A stretch of DNA of 64,000 nucleotides from assembly GCA_030549175.1 (NCBI GenBank), contig JAUKUA010000003.1, positions 2,604,001-2,668,000 on the forward strand, read 5' to 3'. The translations under genes were made by a program, and so were the position numbers. The notes below the pieces were generated by a model, which did not search any database, was not told where the DNA came from, and worked only from the letters and a program-made list of their open reading frames with translations. This document shows positions 55,856 to 64,000 of this stretch, piece by piece (the stretch's first letter is position 1; each line of letters opens with the position of its first letter). The stretch comes from Lasiosphaeris hirsuta (lineage: Eukaryota; Ascomycota; Sordariomycetes; Sordariales; Lasiosphaeriaceae).

Positions 55856-58800
55856 AACGGCGTCGACCTGGTAGCCCCGTCGATCCCAGCGGCTGTTGAA
55901 ATCGCTGGTGTATGATTAGGCGCGGGCGGCCTGTTCTTATGACCGTCGGCTTCGGTCAAATGCAACTCGAGCCCGTTAGAATTCCCTAAAGCCCAAACTC
56001 AACGGCCATGGCGTAGATGTGTATTCGCTGTTCGGCATGGGAAAGTGCTGCTATCGACCGACAACTCCCGCAGCATGCACAGGCGAACAGACAGAAAAGA
56101 GAGGCTACAAGAGAGGAGCGGAGACGCAGAAACGGTGAAAATCCTTCGGCGCGGGGTGGAAGTCCAGATGTACGATATTTGACTCCCCTGGCTGGGCCTG
56201 ATGCAGCCGTATGAGAGAGTATGTACAGGGAGGAAGGACGGGGGTGACCAACAATGGCCGGCTCCTAAGCGCCCCCGCCATTCCGTCCTCGCCCAGTGGT
56301 TCGTGGTACCGTACCTGTCACCTCCTGTGGGCGATGGGCGGTGGGCGGTCCTGGGATGGGAGCCCTGAATTGGTTCCTTGGATGGCGCCCTGCATCTACT
56401 CCTGCCCAGCCCAGTCTTTGTGTGCATTCGACCTAACAATAGCGCCTATCCATCGCCCGGGTGCCATATTCCCGGGATTGCAAGCCATGCCCGCTTAAGG
56501 GCGAGGACATGGCTCCGACACCCAAGTGTGGTTGGATGGAGGCAAGAAAACAAGAGGCCGGGAGGGGTAGCTACTCGGAGGAACACAGGATGGAGAGCAG
56601 TCACAGCTGGAGGTCCTGGAGGAGGCCATCACGGTCGATGCGGCGGCCGCGGTGGCCGCGTTAAGCCTGCGTTTTTGGCCCTCGGTTCCTGTGTGGAGCG
56701 TAGGAGCCCCAGGTGGGAAGCTTTGGGTCTCGACGGCAAGCGATCGACAACGACCCACGCGCATGACTAGAACGAGCTCAGGGAGCAGGTCGCCAAACCC
56801 GAATCAGGAACCACATTCTCGCTCTCGCTTCTGGCCACGCTGTGGCAGAGACTCTGGGGAGGGAAAGACCAGTCTTGGGCTGCCAAAATTACGCGCTCTG
56901 CTGGGATCTGCCCCCAGGTCCGTGGGGAAAACGACACGCACCTGGCACCAATCAGACACCAATTCCTCGCCCTTTTGGTCCAAGCCCCGAGCGCTAATTG
57001 GCCCAGTGGGCAAAGCCAATCGATTTGGGGCTAGATGCAGATATGCAGTGACGCAGGCCGAATCCTGCGGAGTGAGCAGTCGAGGGCGTGGCAGGCTGTG
57101 GCAGGCAAGCACGCCGTTGCAGCACCTTTTGGGCGTGTGATAGTCCAGCCCTCCGTCCAATCCGGCAGCGAGGGGAAACTGTGATGCAGCAGCCACTCAC
57201 ACCACTGGCGTGCAATCGCCCAATTGAAGCCATCCCTCGGCTGGCCTGTCCCCGGCTTTGATCCTGGGGGCTGGACCATGCCCTCAATGCTTGGATTCTC
57301 GTCGTTTTAGAAAGGTGCTGTATTGTCTCCATATTGTAAATTGGCATTCTGTTCGAGTCTATACACTAGAGGAGCGGAGGAGCAGAGGGCCAAAGGAATG
57401 AAGGAAATGTGCTCACTCCTCCCATCAATAGATACGTCACCTGTAGAAATGTTAGGGGTGCTCACTACGGAATCGATAAAAATCCACCATGATCCTACCG
57501 AGCCTGTATTTTGACAAGAACACACACGACATGCCGAATGGTGGTGCACAGTAATGTGGTCAGCACTAGCTGATGCGATATTTGGCCGCTAGCGGATTAA
57601 TGGCCGGCTACTCGACGGCTGGGTTAACAGGTTGTGAAGGTCGACCGACAATATCGCCAGGGAAAAAGGCCATATCACCGTCGGAAGGATTCAAATGAAT
57701 GCGGTGCTTGAACATGGGATGGGGGCAGGCCGCATTTGGGAGGCCCGCCTGGCTTGCATTGTCTCAGCAAGTTGCCCGCCATCGCGGCCTTCGGGGCCCT
57801 CCTGAAAGACCAACAGCCGGCTGGAGTGCAGGTCTAAGGGATGCAGCAATCATCAGCTTCAGCGTTCAACCGAATGGAAAAGACAACTCCCCTCGATGCT
57901 GTCTGAAGGCCTGAAGTCTCGATCGTTGCCCCGCCTGTAGCAGGAATGTTTGATCAAAAGCCCACATCACCAAGCCCAACATCCCAGCCTGCGCGCCAAC
58001 ACCCCATGTCAATTCACTTCGGCGCTAAAAATAAAAAATAAAATACTCGCCGTGACGCCAGCCATTGCCCAATAAACTCCCACGCTCGGATGGCGAACAT
58101 GTCTTTGCGTGGTAGAAACCCGATAGCAGGCGGCGATCATCAACTCATGTCAGTGCTGTAAGACAATCCTTTCAGCCGCTATCTTGATCAGCACACCGAC
58201 ATGATCAATGGCTGCCGTGTAGATCCGTAGATGCCCCAGCTCCTGCCCGCAACCTCTGCATATATTTCCATAGCTCCTCTTCATTCTTCAGAGTCGTGGG
58301 GCAGCGGCCTGTCTGCAAAGTTGTTGACTGTCGGTTGATCCGGTATGCTTCACTTCTCGATCAACCCGATGCACCTGTGAGTCCTATACTGTTTCTCTCT
58401 CCATGCCAAGCCCTCCAAGTCCAACAAGACGAAGTACCACAACATGTACTCCCTCCCCCCTTCCCCCTTGGGCAAACGGAGTTCACCTGTCCCATCCCCC
58501 CTCCCAATGGATCGGGAGAAGTCTTGTAAACTAACTTTGCTAGGGCTCGTACATACTCAGCCACCTATTCGCTTGTCTTATTTCATTCTGGTTGGCGTTT
58601 GATTCGAGTTATCGAGGCAATGCCTGAAGTCGTCAGCTGAATCGAATCGCTTCACCGGCTCGAATGGGCGGGGGCTGGAGACCAAAATGGTGATTATTTC
58701 ATTCTATCTACCTAAACTACTCAAATGACCCCCCTTGGCTCAGGGAAGCCAAGAAGAAAATAAGGAAAAGCGAGAGTATTGCTTTCCATCGGTACAATCC

Positions 58801-59213
58801 GGAAGGGACACTAGGTCCCATTCCCTCCTCCCCGTTTGACATAGTCTGCCGATAACTCCTCCTTGCCCACAAGAGAAGGGAACAATGAACCAACTCCATT
58901 CACCCCCATCCAGCATAGCAACTCCGAAAGCATCAAAGCCACACCCAAGCCTGGTATCATATCCAATCCATCTCCCATTCATCATCTCCAAGACGTCTCC
59001 CCACAACTCATTCAATCGTACATGCCAAAATATCCACATGACCGCATTACATTCGTCAAGGCCTATTTCACCCCACTTTCGTCTTCCACCTGTTCAACGA
59101 GTGGTCAACTCCATTGAAAATACAGGAGAGACAACTAAGCCACAGAAGAAACCGAACTGTGATTGTCTAGAAAAAGAAATAAAAAAGGAAAGGGCCTAGA
59201 TCGGAAAGGGACA
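55856..59213. other. Spacer between the two NTA1 paralogs
   Basis: 3.36 kb: the promoter of NTA1-A at the left and the 3' UTR of NTA1-B at the right. Small ORFs on both strands show no recognisable similarity, and no degraded third copy of the amidase was seen. A TACCTAAAC-type word occurs at about 58709. Confidence 0.45.
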
Positions 59214-61837
59214 TCAAATCGAAATGGGCGATCGCAGGTCCTCGGCTGTGAAGTGGTCCCCTTCTTCACGGCTGCCCGAGTGGCGTCTCACACTCCGTTT
59301 CCCCCCCCTGCTTTCGTTCCTCGAAATGGTCCGACCGTGCATAGCCTCATCTTCCGTGACCACCAGCGCTTGTATTTCCGGTTGAATCGAGTTTGTCAAC
59401 GACGAGGTCGAGTTTGATGTGGCGTGCCCCAAAGGACTCGGTTCACCTTGTCGCCCCCTACTCGACCGGCCAGAGGACACGTTGGGAACGGGGGAAGGCC
59501 GGAGGAGAGCTGGGCCTTGGTATTGGAATAGCGGGATTGTGTTGGAAATTGACTTGCTCCTCAGTCTGCTGTGACCTATTCGCGAGCTAGGCCTCTGGAC
59601 TGCCGACTCGGTACTTGATTCGCGATGAGAAAAGGTCGTCTGGAATACACTAGGACTTGCCGCGATGGGAATTAACTCCTTGAAATCAACACTAAGCCGG
59701 CTGACCGCAGAGTCAACCGGTCTGCTGCGGCTTCGTCTGCTGCGGCTTTCGGAACGCGATGAGCCACTTCGCCTGCTGGGACTGGAGGAAATCGATCTCG
59801 AAGATTTGTGTTGTACCCGAGGCTGATTCGGATGTTGGTCTTCTCGCGTCCTGCTGGAATTCCGAGGCTTGGGCGACACGGGTTTCGACAGAGCTGCTCG
59901 CTCTGCAGCAAGTCCCTCGCCGGCGATATGTACCACGGGTGTTTTCAGATCTGCTGTTCGGCTAGTCGGTCTCGACGGAACACCACGAGAAGGTGTTCGT
60001 TTGAAATCAATCTTGGTCGACCCCTGAAATTCAGGCCAAATGGGTTCCTCGGGGGTATACATCTTTGCTGATGCGGGAAATTCGGCAGACTGGTTCCAGA
60101 TGGCGGGTCGTTGTAATGGCATTGCGGACATGGGATAATCGTCAAACGGTGTGATTGGGGGAGTGCAAAGATCGCGGCTGGTGAAAAAGTTACCTGGCTC
60201 CATTCCGGCTGGCGGAAGCTTCGTTGACAAAGGGGGAAGCGTCTCGGGTCCGGTGGAGATGGCCAGCTTTGGTCTCATAAACGGTGGGGTTGGACTGGGA
60301 CAGACAGGCGTATCAAGTACTTCCAGATCGGTCAAGTGTTCATCACATCCTCCGCAGTCTCCTTCACAACCCTTATAGCTCTCCTCGGGTTCATCAGGTT
60401 CATTGCACTCATCATCACAAGCTTCCAGAGTGTGCACGCTCGGGCGGCTTGACGCAACATCCTCAGCAGCCAGAAGTTCCGCCGTTGACATCTGGCCGTC
60501 CGATGCCCTACCCGTATCTTCGTTGCTCTTCGTCGTCGGTGAGGATTGGGGTGACACAAACCGGTCCATCGACGGTAGCTCAGACGGTGCTGGCACAGAG
60601 GTACCCGGAGCAGTTCCACAGTCTGTTGGTGATTCCGGCACACTTGCAAGTCCTGTAATCGCGCTTGGGTCGGAGGTCATGGCTATTTCTGCCAGGTCAA
60701 TCAAGTCGTCGTCTTGTTCTAGCTGTGACGGCACGGCCCCAGCCTCCACTCCCGCTCCTAAGGCTACAGCAGCATCGGGGCGGTTGACAAGCTTTGCGAA
60801 GGGCGGTAGCTCGGTATTGATGACTAGCAGTTCCTTGACACCACGACCGAGGAGGCCATATACCGAGACCTCTCCGTTCTTAATGCCGACCACAGCGCTA
60901 GTCCCGGCATAAACAGCATCGTCTTCAATACCACAGCGGTTGCAGAAGACTACAATCAGCTCCTCGTCATGCTCAGCTCGGATGACTGGCTCGAGTCTCT
61001 GAACCCAGTAAGTGATGGTTTCCATGTCTGGTTCTCGAGAAAAGGGAGTGAATGTCGTGCGGTCCTCCAGCGTAAGCCAGGCCATAGACATGATAACAAG
61101 GTTCGCTTTCACTTCGAGAATGTGAAAAGCAAACTCGAAGGCATGCCAAGGGGCTTCGAACTTGTAGGGGCTATGCCACGTTAGCACTACACACTTGTAA
61201 ACTTGAGTCTGAATTTGTCGCATCATACTTGATGTCCATGCCTAAGATATGTTAGCAAGTCTCGATCTTAGCGTATCAGAGTCAAGGGAACGCACAAATC
61301 CCCATAGCAACCTTGCCAAAATCCTCGATTTCGCCCGCATAGAAGCCCTTCCCCTCGGCTGCCCAGGTCATATCGGTATAGTAGAGAAAAGTTTTGCGGT
61401 AGTTGGCTACTGTCTCGCCATCACCGTTGACGACGATGAGTGAGTTGTAGAACTCGGGGGTGGATCGTTGGCGACGGAAGCCGTCAACTTTCTCGGGATA
61501 TCCAACAGCGACGGTGCAGTCGTACTTGAGCGCCGTAGTACGCGCCCACAATGAACTGATGCCGGAGCCCGAGGGTTCGAGATACGGCATTATGTGCTCC
61601 AGGGACTTGAAGTTGTATCCTAGCGAACTATTAGTTGTCTGCGCCGGTCGCGCCGGTTGCGCGCTAGGTCTTTGCGACGGAGGGTAACTTACCGCTGAAG
61701 GCCATCTCGGGGAGGACGAGCAGGTCGAGGTTGTCAAGCTCCATGGGGTCGGCCTTAGATAGAACCGCATCGGCGCGATTGAGGTTGTTGGAGACATCGC
61801 CCACCTGCGGCGAGAACTGAAGACACCCGATCCTCAT
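59214..61837 (-). CDS. Protein N-terminal amidase NTA1-like, paralog B, with 13-nt exon at the active site
   Basis: Tandem paralog of the gene at 52464-55855. Exons are 61837-61693, 61619-61296, 61241-61229 and 61170-59214, giving 812 residues. Exon 1 has the same length (145 nt) and phase as in paralog A. The triad is intact: E44 (LVLPEMAFSG), K124 (NYRKTFLYYTD) and C157 (MGICMDIN). The cysteine codon is split by intron 2 (T|GC), and the residues MDI lie on a 13-nt exon between 54- and 58-nt introns; paralog A lacks intron 2. The amidase domain ends with GRGVKELLVINTE at about residue 310. The disordered tail is shorter than in A and keeps IPIAASPSVF and RPSSRIGH, both also in paralog A. It may act on other substrates or at other times; this is inference. 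Confidence 0.88.
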
Positions 61838-63748
61838 GTTGGCGATGTTGGAATGGGAGCGACGAGGTGTTTGCTTGGTGTCGGCGCGGGTGTTGCTGTC
61901 GTGCAAGCTGAGTCTTGACCGTGCTGACTTGCTGACTGCTCAGCTCAGTCGGGCGCGAGCCTCCGAGGTTCAAATATCAAACGGAGATCTTGGAGGCCAG
62001 ACGTTGAGGCGAGCGCAACGATTCAAAACAAGACAGTCTGTCGACATGACACAGAAAGGGTTGTGTTTTTCGATGTTTCGAGTCGCAGTTCAACGAGCTG
62101 TTCCAAATACAGCGACGAAGATGTTGGTGCGGTGTTGAGAGGCTTTCCTAAGGCCCAAAGAGGCCGGCAGGAGACAGGGATATTTTTATCTTTTGTTAGC
62201 TGAACAGTCGAGAGGCGTGGTGTTGGTGCCCCCTCGTAGACAAGAGGCACAGCCCAATGTTTGTCTCGGGAAGGGGGTTGGGGGTGAGAGGCATGGAGGA
62301 GGAGGAGGGCCTGTTGGGGCTCCTTCCACTGCAACGAGTTGGAACCTAAAGGGGGGTTCTCATCCTGTGGGCCTAGGTAGCAGCCATGCGGTCGAGCCCA
62401 TATGCTTGTGTGGACAGCTGGGTGTACTCTGCAGCAGCATTTCGCAGGAATGGTACTTTCTTGGTGGGGTAGCTAACTTAGGGTCCGAAGCTGCGCGCCC
62501 AGCCAACACACGCCTGTTCTTTCCTCTGCGATTTGCGGGCTCATCGCCGACCTTGTCACAATTTGTGATTGAGCTCTCATCACGCAGCAGCACACCTACG
62601 ATGAGAACAAGGCCGAAGGCAGGCGGCATGTTCAATTGTGCCACGGCCCATGCTACAGCAATTCGGTTCCGTCGTGCCACAGTTGTTTTGGTTCCTGCGC
62701 ACCTACGGGTCCGTTGACGATGCTAAATACTCGGAGCGGCTGTCGTTGATTCTCAAACACCATCTCACGAAAATGGCACATAAGACAGTTATGTACATGT
62801 ATATTGTGAAGTGCATAACAAGGGAATGTTAAATGCCCCCCAACTACTGAACATTCGACAGGTGGTGTCGCATAGACAAAAGTTAGGTCTCAATCAACTA
62901 TTTTTGAACTTGTAACATGGAAATGATGGATGTTGGACTGCAATCTGCAAACCTGCTCCGGCACGAAAAATATCTATGTCAGGTAGATGCACTGGTCAGC
63001 CTCGGACAAAAAGTGACGAGATTATCGAATGCACGCTCTGCGGTTTGGTCAGATGCAGAAATATCGGGTTTAGGATCTACGAGGGGTTTGCTATGGGAAA
63101 TGCGAATCATGCCCCGCCAGTGATTGGCCGGTGGTGGGGCAGAGAGCGGGCAGGGCCGCGACTTTGACGACATTGGATCCATCCACCCATCCCGATATGG
63201 CCAGTGCGCCCCTCCCGTGCCTCCCTCCATTCTTGAACCCGAGTATCCCGGGTTCAACCGCACCAGATCAGAGACATTTTTTTGATTCGATATAATCTAC
63301 TACTCCGTACTCCAGTTCAAATCAGGCAAGGTTAGGTCCTTTCCAGTTTCAGCGACATCTGTTTATCACCAAAACCCCTCAGAGTTTCGCTCTCGTTGAT
63401 GCGTGCAATGCTCGATACATGTCAACTGGTCAGGGCTGTTAGTGAAAATGGCGGCTTGATGTTCGTAAGTTCGCCAAAATAGTCCGAAAGATCCTCGTCT
63501 CTGGAGCAACTATGGTTGCGTTTCGAAGCTTCGTTGCGAGCATCAAACACCGCTCCTTTCCATAGGATTGCCAACTTGCAGCACGGCTTATTCTGGATGG
63601 TGCATCAGATTGCGTTACGCCCATCGAGAGAACTATCGGCAAACTAGGCGGTTGAGGTGTGCCGAACACAGCCATCCCGCAAGGCCTACCTTCAAACCAA
63701 AATTATTCCGCCGTGGTGTAACATCGGTGTTGGAGACTCAACGGCTCT
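61838..63748. other. Upstream region of NTA1-B and gene-poor end
   Basis: About 1.9 kb. The left part should be the NTA1-B promoter and leader. The remainder has no recognisable coding sequence or structured RNA. Confidence 0.45.
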
Positions 63749-64000
63749 ATGAGCAGGCCCAGCGTAGCCTTGGACAGCCTCACCCGCGCTCCCGATCCCG
63801 ACTTGACGTTGACCTACAACATATGCGCCAAGGATCATGGTAAATTTAGGTCAGGGTGGGAAGTTTGTTTGTGTTGCTCAAGGAAGCGCTTAAGGTCGCA
63901 TTTCCTCCTTAACCGCGCTGGCATCGTCAAAGAACGAACTGAGACGATAATTTCTGTCTCCGATAAAGATCGCTTCGAACATCTACAAGAGAGAAAACCG
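63749..64000 (+). CDS. Possible 5' end of an unidentified gene running off the window
   Basis: A frame starting ATGAGCAGGCCCAGC stays open for 84 codons to the window edge. It reads MSRPSVALDSLTRAPDPDL first and contains WEVCLCCSRKRLRSHFLL near the middle. A stop lies shortly upstream in the same frame. No family was recognised, and 84 open codons can occur by chance in this base composition, so this is only a candidate. Confidence 0.22.
   Translation, partial: MSRPSVALDSLTRAPDPDLTLTYNICAKDHGKFRSGWEVCLCCSRKRLRSHFLLNRAGIVKERTETIISVSDKDRFEHLQERKP

Overview
The window reads as nuclear chromosomal DNA of a filamentous ascomycete, most likely a Sordariomycete. Genes are well spaced and carry many 50-100 nt spliceosomal introns with GTRNGT donors and CTRAC-like branch sites, and the proteins are of fungal type. 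No bacterial operon, viral gene, tRNA, rRNA or complete transposon was seen. Exon models were built by hand from splice signals, phase and family conservation, without transcript evidence.

Layout. 1-1466 is the 3' part of an allantoate-permease-family MFS transporter. 1467-4424 is a gene desert with short degenerate hairpin repeats. 4425-5249 (-) is an acyl-protein-thioesterase-like protein whose catalytic residues are replaced. 5662-7098 (-) is a decayed NLR-like hydrolase-ankyrin gene. 7378-9457 (-) is a GH13 alpha-glucosidase split into six exons. 9959-11953 (-) is an LCCL-domain membrane protein. 13480-15092 (+) is QTRT2 (queuine tRNA-ribosyltransferase accessory subunit), convergent with the AP-3 delta adaptin at 15255-18646 (-). 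EMC2 (19240-20416, +) diverges from AP-3 delta. After a 4 kb regulatory-looking spacer comes a coiled-coil protein with a ubiquitin-like domain (24404-27177, +). COQ10 (28152-28970, -), a Trm140/METTL2-type tRNA m3C methyltransferase (30208-31524, +) and Sac3 of TREX-2 (32167-36876, +) follow.

The right half contains two diverged paralogous pairs, all four genes on the minus strand. The first pair is two Cys-rich type I membrane proteins, of the kind often annotated LPXTG-domain protein (38609-40402 and 47633-49351). The second pair is two N-terminal amidases (NTA1) with very long disordered tails (52464-55855 and 59214-61837). Between the members of the first pair lie a deleted GH43 glycosidase pseudogene (43259-43727) and CBF5/dyskerin (44801-46564, -). 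Seven poly-C or poly-G runs of 15-25 nt lie in gene-free DNA or pseudogene flanks, five of them between 37.9 and 51.2 kb.

The housekeeping genes cover RNA modification and export (QTRT2, Trm140, CBF5, Sac3), membrane traffic and biogenesis (AP-3 delta, EMC2) and ubiquinone function (COQ10). They look like independently regulated neighbours, not a pathway cluster. The features most worth following are the NTA1 pair, whose disordered tails share a short motif and one of which has a 13-nt exon next to the catalytic cysteine; the LPXTG-like receptor-type pair; the triad-less thioesterase relative; and the decayed NLR-like gene.
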